A DNA stretch of 64,000 nt from a bacterium. GTDB lineage: Bacteria > Armatimonadota > Zipacnadia > Zipacnadales > UBA11051. The stretch covers positions 1-64,000 of the forward strand of contig JAUVVY010000025.1 of NCBI GenBank assembly GCA_030604405.1, given 5' to 3'. The notes under the pieces are model-generated. The model had not been told where the DNA came from, did no database searches, and worked only from the letters and a program-made list of their open reading frames with translations. The position numbers and the translations under genes are program-made. Shown here one piece after another: positions 28,327 through 36,436 of the stretch; position 1 is the first letter of the stretch; the number at the start of each line of letters is the position of its first letter.

Positions 28327-30228
28327 CTATAGCCCCGGGATCGCGTAGCTCCACACGTGCGATCCGCTCGTGAAGTAGATCCGCCCCTGAAGCAGCACCA
28401 CGCCGGCTCCAATGGACACCGGGCTGTCTGCGAGCTTGCGGTGGCCGAAAGTCCCGGGCTCAATAGTCACCACGGCCTGCCGGAACAGGACATAGATAAC
28501 GCCATCAGGGCCCTGGGTCATGATCCGCGGCCCCTGAGCGCCGGCGGGCGGTCCGTAATCGGACAGCGCCTCCTCGTGGACCAAGCTGCGAGTCTTGGGG
28601 TCGAAGACGAAGAACGTCGAGTCCCCGGCGATGCCGTAAACCAGCCCGTCCAGCGCGGGCAGGAGGTCGGTAATAGCGGTCCTGGCGGGAAGCAGCGCCT
28701 TTCTCCACACAACCTGTCGGCTTGCCCAGTCGAAGAGATACAACTCCGCCTCGGTGGCCTTTGCCTGCCCTCCGGTGCCGGGGGCCACGGTAGTCCCGCC
28801 CAGCAGGTTCCCGTCCGGCAGCGCCACGATGCAGAGCGTGCTGTGATCCTCCAGGAGCTGCTCGTGCGACAATACCTCGCCACTGCCGGCCTCCAGGTCA
28901 TAGATGAACAGCCCGCCGCCAGTGCGCCCGTACGCGGGTGTTCCCCCCATGATGAGGTGCCGGCCGTCAGGGTGGGCGAGCAGCGCATGGGGCCGGGTGA
29001 TGGCTGGGGCAGAGCCGCCCAGGGCTCGAGGATTGGGGGCCTGCTCGTCTCCCGGCGCCCAATCCGCCCCGACGTCATACTGGTACAGCACGCCACCACC
29101 GTACAGGGCCCCGAAGAGCAGGTTGCGCTGGACCGCCAATGCGTTCAGATGCCCCATTTGCGCCCCCAGGCCGTGATGCGTGAAACCGCCCGTGAGCGGG
29201 TCGAACCGATATACCCGCAGAGGATGTCCTGTGGAGCCATAGATCGCGCCATCAGGGCCCTGCACGATGGACAGGATGCCCGAGCCCTCGGACTCGTACT
29301 CAAAGGCTAACTCGCGGACGGTCTCGTCAGTCTCCTGCACCCGCAGCAGCCTGTCCGGTACATCCAACTCCACAATCCGGCTCCCGTCCGGGAAGTCGGA
29401 GAAGACCGACTCCTGGGCACCAGTTTTGGCCGGCGCTCGCTTCACGGGCGGCTCCTCAATCGGCGTAGCCTCGCCGCCGGCAAGCACGTGCCAGCCCCAC
29501 CCGGGGGCATGTGCATAGACCTTCCCGTCGGTGCCCACAAACACTTGCCCTCCGCCCTGCACCCGACTCTCCTCAGCCACATAGCGCCGCACCTCGCCCG
29601 TCGCCGCGTTGAACCCCGCTACCTGGCCAGTGACATTGCCTATGCCGGTGTACACCCAGCCCTGGTCATCGGTGGCCAGGGAGCGGGGATACTGGCGCCA
29701 GGTCTCCTCGTTGAGGGCCCCATGGTTCACCAGCTCTCGCGTCTCAGGGTTGAAGCTCACCAGATGAGAGCCCGGGTACAGCGCCGCCCAGATGGTGCCG
29801 GAGGCATCTTCGGCCATCGACATGGCACAGCGGGCCGAGGTGTCTCCCACGAAGCTGAAGGTGAGCGTCGCCGGGTTGAACTCGTAAAACCGGCTGCCGA
29901 ACTGCGAGTACCACAGATTGCGGCTGGAGAGCAGCACCGCGAAGGGGGAATCGTGGCCGGTCCGGTCCACGGGAACCTGCTGGGTCTCGCCCGTTGCCAC
30001 ATCTATCACAAGCATGGAGGTGCAGGACTGACAGTCTGAGAGCCAGACCAGAACCACTCTGCGCCCCTCACCATCCACCGTCGCTGCCGCACCCCGAGAC
30101 CGGGATACGTCCGCCGCGACTCCGTGGTCGGTGAACGCTTCCGTCTCCTGGGCAACCGCGGATACTGCCATGATCATCAACAACATTGCTACCAACATCA
30201 TAGTCGTTACCACACGCGACTCAATCAC
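28327..30228 (-). CDS. Secreted beta-propeller protein, paralogue of the 10066-11946 product
   Basis: 633 residues, GTG start with AGGAGGTG upstream, signal peptide 1-26 (MIESRVVTTMMLVAMLLMIM...). Repeated blades such as GPDGAIYGSTGHPLRVYRFD, DDQGWVYTGIGNVTGQVAGF and GPDGVIYVLFRQAVVTIEP give a multi-bladed propeller, closing with IYFTSGSHVWSY, parallel to the 10066-11946 protein. Function unknown; a binding or scaffold role at the cell surface is likely. It lies upstream of the hydro-lyase operon in the same direction (128-base gap), but the export signal and different role suggest a separate unit. Confidence 0.68.
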   Translation of the reverse strand: MIESRVVTTMMLVAMLLMIMAVSAVAQETEAFTDHGVAADVSRSRGAAATVDGEGRRVVLVWLSDCQSCTSMLVIDVATGETQQVPVDRTGHDSPFAVLLSSRNLWYSQFGSRFYEFNPATLTFSFVGDTSARCAMSMAEDASGTIWAALYPGSHLVSFNPETRELVNHGALNEETWRQYPRSLATDDQGWVYTGIGNVTGQVAGFNAATGEVRRYVAEESRVQGGGQVFVGTDGKVYAHAPGWGWHVLAGGEATPIEEPPVKRAPAKTGAQESVFSDFPDGSRIVELDVPDRLLRVQETDETVRELAFEYESEGSGILSIVQGPDGAIYGSTGHPLRVYRFDPLTGGFTHHGLGAQMGHLNALAVQRNLLFGALYGGGVLYQYDVGADWAPGDEQAPNPRALGGSAPAITRPHALLAHPDGRHLIMGGTPAYGRTGGGLFIYDLEAGSGEVLSHEQLLEDHSTLCIVALPDGNLLGGTTVAPGTGGQAKATEAELYLFDWASRQVVWRKALLPARTAITDLLPALDGLVYGIAGDSTFFVFDPKTRSLVHEEALSDYGPPAGAQGPRIMTQGPDGVIYVLFRQAVVTIEPGTFGHRKLADSPVSIGAGVVLLQGRIYFTSGSHVWSYAIPGL

Positions 30229-30490
30229 TGGACGTCACCTCCTGATAGTCCCTGCATACTCACCAACAGCAGGAGCAGGCGCAAAGGGGCTCCGCACGAT
30301 CCACTTCCGGGTCTGCTCTCGCCACCGAGGAGTTCTCCCCAAAGCGGGGAAATCCCTTCCGGACGGAGAGATGAGAGGTTTTCTCCTTGTCGGCAACCAG
30401 AGGCAGACCCTCTCTGCGGAGAGGGGTTCCCTCTGCTGGCGGGGAAGCATTCACGGTCAGGTTCTGGTGCTATGAAGGAGGAATGATGCT
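30229..30490. promoter_or_regulatory. Divergent intergenic region with three hairpins
   Basis: Region between divergent genes starting at 30228 (minus) and 30491 (plus). It has three inverted repeats: TCCCC/GGGGA at 30336-30350, CCCTCTC/GAGAGGG around a TGCG loop at 30408-30425, and TTCCC/GGGAA at 30427-30446. The last two abut and end about 30 bases before the ribosome binding site AAGGAGGA of the plus-strand gene. They could form a structured 5' leader or a palindromic extragenic repeat. Hairpins are seen; a regulatory role is inferred. Confidence 0.4.
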
Positions 30491-31972
30491 GTGGATTCTG
30501 GTGCGAGTGAACGGCTACTGGTGGGCTGGGCCCAGCGCGACATTACGCCCCGCCTGCCGACGGTGTTGTACGGGCAGTTTCATGCGCGTGTGGCCACGGA
30601 GGTCCGTGATCCGCTGGCGGTGACTGCCTTGGCGCTGTCGGAGGGCGAGGCGGGAGACTGCGCGGTATTCGTGTCGTGTGACCGCTGCACCATTCCGGCG
30701 CTGGTCCGCGAACGTTGCCGGGAGGCGGTGCGGGAGCGGGTGCCGGAACTGGCGCCGGAAAAAGTGGTGCTAAATGCCACGCACACCCACACCTCGCCGT
30801 GGATTCTGGAGGGCAGCTATCCACCGCAGGTGGAGGGAGAGATGACGGCGACGGAGTACGCCGACCTGTTTGTGGAGCGCGTGGCAGAGGCCGTTGAGGA
30901 GGCCTGGCGTGAGCGTAAACCGGGGAGCGTTGGGTGGGGTTTCGGCCATGCCGTGGTGGGCCACAATCGGCGCGTCAGTTACTTTGGCTGCTACGGCGAC
31001 CGGGAGGGACACAAGCAGCCTCTGGCTCGTGCAGCGGACGGCGTCAGCAAGATGTATGGCAACACCAACGACCCCGATTTCAGTCACATCGAGGGTTATG
31101 AGGACCACGGAGTGGACCTGCTGTTTACCTGGAACGAGGCTGGCGAGTTGACCGGTGTGGTGGTGAATCTGGCCTGCCCGTCCCAGGAGGTGGAGTCGGC
31201 GTACTATGTGTCAGCCGACTTCTGGCATGATGTGCGGGTGGAGTTGCGACGGCGGCACGGCGAGAGGCTGTGTGTTGTGACGCAGTCCAGTGCAGCGGGG
31301 GATCAGTCGCCACACCCACTGCTGCACAAGGCGGAGGAGGAGCGGATGCTGAGGCTGCGGGGACTGAGCCGTCGGCAGGAGCTCGGCCGGCGGATCGCCA
31401 ACGCTGTTGACGATGTCCTGCCCCTGGCGCACAAGCAGCCCTACGAGCGCGTGACATTGCGCCATGTGGTGGAGCAGGTGCCGGTGGCGCGGTGGATGGT
31501 CACTGATGAGGAGTTGGCGACAGCGCGCGAGGACCTGGCGCGGGCGGAGGCAGAGGTGCCTGCCGATGCGCGTGCCGCGTCGGTGCGCCACGTCTGGATC
31601 AACCGCTGCCAGCGGCTGATACGGCGGTACCAGGCCCAGCAGGCGCAGCCGTTCCTGATGGAGGAGGTGCACGCCATTCGCCTGGGCGACGTGGCGTTCG
31701 CCACCAACCGGTTCGAGCTCTATCTCGACTACGGGTTGCGGATAGAGGCGCGGAGTCCGGCGCAGCAGACCTTCGTGGTACAGTTGGCCGCCGGTGGCGA
31801 GTACACGGGCAGCTATCTGCCCACGGCGCGCTCAGTGGCCGGAGGCAGCTACGGGGCCGGAGCGTACTGCAACGAGGTAGGCCCGGAGGGCGGTCAGCAA
31901 CTGGTGGAGCACACACTGGGGATGCTGAACGAGCTGTGGGCAGAGCCGGGCGACGCTGGCAGGAAATGGTAA
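30491..31972 (+). CDS. Neutral/alkaline ceramidase-like family protein
   Basis: 493 residues, GTG start chosen because AAGGAGGA precedes it by eight bases; nearby ATGs are in another frame. LLVGWAQRDITP is the family N-terminus. NATHTHTSP at 96-103 holds the zinc-binding histidines (H98, H100), and SSAAGDQSPH near 267-275 corresponds to the G-D-x-S-P segment with the active-site serine (S273). Unlike secreted ceramidases there is no signal peptide, and the C-terminal domain is short. Such 'ceramidase-like' proteins are numerous in environmental bacteria that probably lack sphingolipids, so the substrate may be another amide. Confidence is high for the family, low for the reaction. Confidence 0.8.
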   Translation: MDSGASERLLVGWAQRDITPRLPTVLYGQFHARVATEVRDPLAVTALALSEGEAGDCAVFVSCDRCTIPALVRERCREAVRERVPELAPEKVVLNATHTHTSPWILEGSYPPQVEGEMTATEYADLFVERVAEAVEEAWRERKPGSVGWGFGHAVVGHNRRVSYFGCYGDREGHKQPLARAADGVSKMYGNTNDPDFSHIEGYEDHGVDLLFTWNEAGELTGVVVNLACPSQEVESAYYVSADFWHDVRVELRRRHGERLCVVTQSSAAGDQSPHPLLHKAEEERMLRLRGLSRRQELGRRIANAVDDVLPLAHKQPYERVTLRHVVEQVPVARWMVTDEELATAREDLARAEAEVPADARAASVRHVWINRCQRLIRRYQAQQAQPFLMEEVHAIRLGDVAFATNRFELYLDYGLRIEARSPAQQTFVVQLAAGGEYTGSYLPTARSVAGGSYGAGAYCNEVGPEGGQQLVEHTLGMLNELWAEPGDAGRKW

Positions 31973-32092
31973 TTGATGTGGAGGTACACGTTGCGGCCTT
32001 GTCTGGTCACGGTGATTTCTTCGATAAATGCCTGCAGCACCCCCCCCTGGTCTGTATTATGTACTGAGGCGAACACACATAGCCCAGTTAAG

Positions 32093-33535
32093 TCAAAGCT
32101 TCGCGCGGTTGCCCATGGCGTCATATGTGGCATATTTATAGAGTTCGCCGAGGGTGGGATAGTTGAAACAGAGGCCAATAAACAGATCGCTGCCTGCGCC
32201 CATCATCAGGGCGCTGACACCAATGTGGATCAATTCGGAGGCGGTCTCTCCAATGGCATGTACGCCCAGCAGTTTCATGGGGCGACTGAGGTCGTTGTTG
32301 AACTCGAAGATCAATTTCAAGAAACCGTCGCAGTCGCCGACGATCATGCCTCGGGCATTCTGGTCATAGGCAGCTTTGCCCACCACACAATCGATCTTTT
32401 CCTCCCGGCATTCTTGCTCGGTCTTGCCCGCCAGAGAGCACTCGGGGATGGTGTAGATACCAAGCGGCAGAATAGGCACCACGTGCTCCTTGTAGGGCTC
32501 CAGGTTGAACGCTTTGATCATGGCGAACCGAGCCTGTTCCATGGCAGTCGAGGCCAGGGCAGGCGCGCCAATGACGTCGCCGGCGGCATAGATACCCGGC
32601 ACAGGTTTCCGTGTCTCTGGGTGTATGACCTGGTAGTTCTGGTCTACCACCAGTAGGCCGTACTTGCCGGGCGTGATGCCGGCGGCCTCGAGATTCAGTT
32701 CCCCGGTGTTGCTAGTCCGCCCCGTCGCGAGCATTACCACCTCGGGCTTGCTGACTTTCCCCGAACCCAATTCAATCTCCAGCCTGTTGGCCTTCACAGT
32801 GCAGGATTCCACGCTCTCGGGCATCACCAGGTCAATGCCCATCCTTGACATGCTGTTCTTGAGTGCCAAGGAGATGTCGCGGTCCAGGAAGGGCAGCAGA
32901 ATCTCCCTGTTGTGAACCAGGGATACTTCCACGCCCAATGCGGCGAAGGTGCAGGCGTATTCACAGCCAATGACACCACCACCCACCACCACCATATTAT
33001 TGGGCATACTTTTGATCTGCAGGATAGAGTCCGAGTCGTAGATGCAGCGGTTCTCAGGGAAGTTGTCCGGCCAGCGCGGAGACGACCCCGTTGCAATCAG
33101 GATAATGTCGCCCCTGAGGAACTCGGGTGCGTTGCCGCGGGCCTCGACCTTGATTGTACGCTCATCCACTAACGAACCCACGCCGTTGAAGACGGCCACG
33201 TCATGGTGCAGCATGTTATTCATGACACGGGTGCGCTCAGCATCCTTCACCACACGCTCGTGGCGGAGAAAGTCCTGGACCGTGGCCCGACGTTTGAGTG
33301 CGACATCCACGCCGTGGAGACGGCGTGTACGTATCCCCGAGAGTGCCAGCGACGTTTCGCGCAGGGCTTTGCTAGGGATCGTAGTGCCGGCTGCAGCACC
33401 GCCCAGATCGTGGTCCCGTTCCACCATGGCTACCTTCTTGCCGAAATAGGCAGCCTGTGCGGCGCCTTTTTCGCCTGCTGGACCCGAGCCAAGAACGATC
33501 AGGTCATAGTTGTGCATTGGTTTCCTTTCAGCCAT
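32093..33535 (-). CDS. sthA: Soluble pyridine nucleotide transhydrogenase (SthA-type flavoprotein)
   Basis: 480 residues from the ATG at 33535 (AGAGAGG upstream; an extra in-frame start lies at 33553). FAD-binding motif LIVLGSGPAGEKGA and NAD-binding motif MVVVGGGVIGCEYA. The region where dithiol reductases have CxxxxC reads GGAAAGTTIPSKALRE: both cysteines are absent, which supports SthA rather than dihydrolipoamide dehydrogenase. IYDSDSIL, GIYTIPECS and HIGVSALM follow the SthA pattern to the end (FNYPTLGELYKYAT). Reaction: transfer of reducing equivalents between NADPH and NADH in the cytoplasm. The gene stands alone between unrelated neighbours. Confidence 0.88.
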   Translation of the reverse strand: MAERKPMHNYDLIVLGSGPAGEKGAAQAAYFGKKVAMVERDHDLGGAAAGTTIPSKALRETSLALSGIRTRRLHGVDVALKRRATVQDFLRHERVVKDAERTRVMNNMLHHDVAVFNGVGSLVDERTIKVEARGNAPEFLRGDIILIATGSSPRWPDNFPENRCIYDSDSILQIKSMPNNMVVVGGGVIGCEYACTFAALGVEVSLVHNREILLPFLDRDISLALKNSMSRMGIDLVMPESVESCTVKANRLEIELGSGKVSKPEVVMLATGRTSNTGELNLEAAGITPGKYGLLVVDQNYQVIHPETRKPVPGIYAAGDVIGAPALASTAMEQARFAMIKAFNLEPYKEHVVPILPLGIYTIPECSLAGKTEQECREEKIDCVVGKAAYDQNARGMIVGDCDGFLKLIFEFNNDLSRPMKLLGVHAIGETASELIHIGVSALMMGAGSDLFIGLCFNYPTLGELYKYATYDAMGNRAKL

Positions 33536-33553
33536 ACAGACCTCTCTAGACAA

Positions 33554-33863
33554 TAGGCTTGTACGTCGTCAAAGCCTTTCGGACACGCCGGGCCTTGGGA
33601 TAAGGTTGACTTCGTGGCCTGCCCCCGCTGGTGGTGGCAACTGTAATGCGGTAGTGTGGTCCGGTAAACTGCCTGCGTTCGAATACCACAATCGGGTGAG
33701 CTATGGGTAGCATCAGGTTTCCGGCGAAAATACCAGCGAGGCCCGTGAATGTGGCTGACATGAGTTCTCGGGAAGGGCAGAAGGGTTACGGGCCGAAGTT
33801 GGCGGCAGAGGCGGTGGCCGAACTGAAGGCAGCAACCACTTAGCGCCAATAACACAACTTAGC
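33554..33863. other. Spacer upstream of sthA carrying the dispersed repeat
   Basis: A 310-base gap without a convincing gene. The only recognised structure is the 90-base dispersed repeat at 33691-33780. Confidence 0.45.
33691..33780 (+). repeat. About 90-base dispersed repeat, copy 1
   Basis: This stretch (starting ATCGGGTGAGCTATGGGTAG, with GGCGAAAATACCAG and GAATGTGGCTGACATGAG inside) is about 88 percent like the reverse complement of 62764-62853. A shorter, weaker relative (ATATCAGCCACATTGATTCG, 34979-34998) lies 1.2 kb away. It is not part of any gene called here. It may be an insertion-sequence end or a miniature element; the family was not recognised. Confidence 0.55.
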
Positions 33864-34841
33864 TCAATTCGCCGGTTTTCCTGCTTGCGGCAGCGTCAGT
33901 TTCCACACGTCATTCATCAGCGGCCACATGTTGCCGGCCACGACCCAGAGGCTGTTGTCGAAGACGTAAACCGTGGGTTCGTGTCGCGCAGACCACATTG
34001 ACGCCGACTGGAATTGCTGCCAGTTCAGGCCGTCCTCTGTGTACCAGGCCTCGGCGAAGTTGATGCTCTGGCGGTTGGAGAAGCCGCCGATGATCCAGAG
34101 CCGGCCTGCGTACTCCCGGGCGATGAACCACATGCGCTCGGCCCACGGCGCATGCTCCAGCACACGGGTCCAGTTGGCCCCGTCCGTTGAACACCAGACA
34201 TCGTTGTGGGTCGTAAACTGGGGATAATGCTTCTCCGGCGGGTCACTGGATTCATTGGTCCGCCCGCCAATGAGCCAGAGCTTCCCCTCGTAGGCGGCAA
34301 CCGCAGAAGCTGCGCGGGGTCCAAAGGGGGCCTCGCTCGTGACACAGGTCCAGGTGACGCCATCGGTGGAATTCCAGACATCGCGCCCTGCCCCGAGCTG
34401 CCACATCCTGCCGTCGTGGATCACCACTTCGCCATATCCGCGGGAGCCGAAGGGGGTCTTGTCCAGGACCTTGGTCCAGGTGACGCCATCGGTGGAGTTC
34501 CAGACGCTGCCCTTGATCGCCCACAGCTTGTCCTGGTACACCGCCATTTCGCTGTAGCCATCGTAAGGCGTCTCGTCGAGAACTTTCGTCCATGTCACAC
34601 CGTCGGCGGAGTTCCACAGGTCGCGGACGAGGACGCCCCCCGAGTGGTAGGCGTTGCTGATCCACATCTTGCCCAAAAAGACAGCGTCTTCGGCAGTGTC
34701 CCGAGGGGTGAAGGTGGCGTGTTCGGCTACGCGCACCCAGCCGGGATGCTGTTGGGCGGCTGATTGACTGGCAGTCATGATGACCCCCTGCAGTACGAGA
34801 ATCAGTGTCATTAGGCTGGCGAAGGTGCTCAGTGTTCTCAC
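33864..34841 (-). CDS. Secreted kelch/galactose-oxidase-like propeller protein
   Basis: 325 residues from the GTG at 34841, chosen because AGGAGG lies seven bases upstream and a signal peptide (VRTLSTFASLMTLILVLQG) follows directly; the longer frame from 34892 has neither. The mature part repeats 'D-x-W-N-S-T-D-G-V-T-W-T-x-V' together with 'Y-x-G-K-L-W-L-I-G-G' (for example DVWNSTDGVTWTCV, EGKLWLIGGRTNE, AGRLWIIGGFSN), a kelch-type six-bladed propeller. No copper-site residues of galactose oxidase are visible. Likely an exported binding propeller. Single gene; convergent or tandem neighbours are unrelated. Confidence 0.75.
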   Translation of the reverse strand: MRTLSTFASLMTLILVLQGVIMTASQSAAQQHPGWVRVAEHATFTPRDTAEDAVFLGKMWISNAYHSGGVLVRDLWNSADGVTWTKVLDETPYDGYSEMAVYQDKLWAIKGSVWNSTDGVTWTKVLDKTPFGSRGYGEVVIHDGRMWQLGAGRDVWNSTDGVTWTCVTSEAPFGPRAASAVAAYEGKLWLIGGRTNESSDPPEKHYPQFTTHNDVWCSTDGANWTRVLEHAPWAERMWFIAREYAGRLWIIGGFSNRQSINFAEAWYTEDGLNWQQFQSASMWSARHEPTVYVFDNSLWVVAGNMWPLMNDVWKLTLPQAGKPAN

Positions 34842-35381
34842 TGTCCTGCCTCCTGTATCGGTCATGGCCTCACCACAACCTGCTGCGTGCATCGCGCCGC
34901 ACGGTCCGCGGTGTCCCAGACGGTCTCAGTCGCAGAGCCGTTTCCCGACCGGCAGCAGGTTGTCCTTCCCGACAAATCATATCAGCCACATTGATTCGCC
35001 CTCCGGCTGGGCCCCCAAAATTCCATACTGTCTACATCTTCCCGATTCAGCCATTTGCGTGTAGGACATTCGCCTTGACACGGATTTTGGGGAAGCACAG
35101 GCGGACTATCTTAGGCGCCGGTACTGTAATACATTTCTCTGTTGGCGCTGTCCGGTTCCAGCCTTTTTTCGTGAGCGAACTGGCCGAACTGGTTGGATTG
35201 ATGCGTGATCCGAAGCCAGAGCCGGCGCTGCGCGACGCAGCGCCAACCCAGAGCGGGTAAGTGCCCCCAGAAGGGATTGGGGCTGTATCCTCCCTGTCGG
35301 CACGGCTCAGCGTCTATCACCAGGCGGGGTAGCCCAGTGCGGTCTGACGCTGCACGCGATGATAGCAGCTATCGGGGTGCT
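34842..35381. other. Intergenic region with partial dispersed repeat and strong hairpin
   Basis: No gene is supported in this 540-base gap. Near 34979-34998 it holds a short sequence related to the 90-base dispersed repeat. At 35224-35244 there is a perfect nine-base-pair hairpin. Confidence 0.45.
35224..35244. terminator. Perfect 9-bp hairpin downstream of the cyclase operon
   Basis: GGCGCTGCG and CGCAGCGCC pair perfectly around a three-base loop, 137 bases past the stop of the last gene of the 35382-41951 operon. No T-run follows on the minus strand, so it is at best a Rho-dependent or processing signal. Confidence 0.35.
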
Positions 35382-36413
35382 CTACTGGGGAGGGGGTGGT
35401 GGAAGGTGTCGCAGCGATGCAACGCCAGGAGCCGGCGCCAGCAACGCCGTCAGAGTCTGCCAACGGTGCATAAGGTAATCCAAAGCCGCCCCTGCGGGAG
35501 ATGTGTCGCTGCGTTCTGCAGTCAAGAAGCTGACTTCAGTGTCTCCGGTGCGTGTCCATGACAACAGGGCCACCAACTCCCCGTGCTGGCGCAGTTGGCC
35601 GGCGCCAGAGAAATCGAGATTCAGTGAAAACTCGCCAGTCGCCCCTCCGCCCAGATCGACGGACATCGCGGCCCAGCGAGAAGGCGCGTCTGCTGTTGAG
35701 GTGAGGGTGAATTGGATGTTGAAGTCAGCGCTGCTGTATGTGCCGATGGTCGGCTGGGAGAAATCAGGAAACATGAACTCGGGGGGCGCTAAGGGAACAA
35801 TCAAGGTGAAGGCTGAACCGTCGCTCTGATCAGCTTGCACCGCAGTTTGCCCGGTGGCTGTGAGCGCTGAAAACTGTTGGGTGAGGTTGCCGGGCAACAC
35901 CGAGGAGCCTTGTAATTCCGTGGTGTCATCACTGATGTCGTAAATCGTCCCCTGGTCGTCAACAACACTGGTGTAAGTGACGGAGAGCCCCTCGCTAGAG
36001 GTCACTTGCCAGTCGGTGGTCATTTTCGACACAGAATCGAATTGGGGGACCGACTGCAAGACGGTTTGGGTGGTGCCATCTAGCTGGGTAATGTCGAGCC
36101 GGACCGAGCCATCGGGAAATCCCGTGATGAGGGCCTCGGTACCATCCGCGGCGGTATAGCTTTGGCTGACGGAGCCGTCCGAATTGAAGATGGGGTCACC
36201 GAACGACGGAGTCTCTGTCCCGGTCTGACTGGTGACGAGGCCCCACAGAATCTGAGCCCATTGCTGGACAAACACAGCTGAAGCGACCTGACCAGATGCA
36301 GAGCGTGAACTAGCCGACACAGGCCCGCGAGCGCTGCCGGCGGAGCAACCGCCCAGCACGACTACAAGGCAAGTGAATGCAAGCACATAAAGAATTCGTA
36401 GTGTCAGTCTCAT
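35382..36413 (-). CDS. Lipoprotein of unknown function, third gene of the cyclase operon
   Basis: 343 residues from the ATG at 36413 (AAGGTGG upstream; a GTG nine bases earlier is possible). The N-terminus LTLRILYVLAFTCLVVVLGG ends in a lipobox LGGC, so the protein is exported and lipid-anchored. The mature chain is Ser/Thr/Gln-rich and beta-like (DGSVSQSYTAADGTEALITG, DGSVRLDITQLDGTTQTVLQ), reminiscent of RHS/YD-like or antigen-43-type strands but without a clear family. The end is proline-rich (LRHLPPPPPQ). It starts 23 bases after the beta-barrel gene, so it is probably co-transcribed and may be its periplasm- or surface-facing partner. Confidence 0.65.
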   Translation of the reverse strand: MRLTLRILYVLAFTCLVVVLGGCSAGSARGPVSASSRSASGQVASAVFVQQWAQILWGLVTSQTGTETPSFGDPIFNSDGSVSQSYTAADGTEALITGFPDGSVRLDITQLDGTTQTVLQSVPQFDSVSKMTTDWQVTSSEGLSVTYTSVVDDQGTIYDISDDTTELQGSSVLPGNLTQQFSALTATGQTAVQADQSDGSAFTLIVPLAPPEFMFPDFSQPTIGTYSSADFNIQFTLTSTADAPSRWAAMSVDLGGGATGEFSLNLDFSGAGQLRQHGELVALLSWTRTGDTEVSFLTAERSDTSPAGAALDYLMHRWQTLTALLAPAPGVASLRHLPPPPPQ

Positions 36414-36436
36414 TAGTCCCACCTTCTCGCGTCGTA

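Noticed and set aside
31975-32090. Minus-strand stretch FIEEITVTRQGRNVYLHI between ceramidase-like and sthA genes
   Set aside because: Protein-like, but only ~35 residues, without start signal or family match; too short to call.
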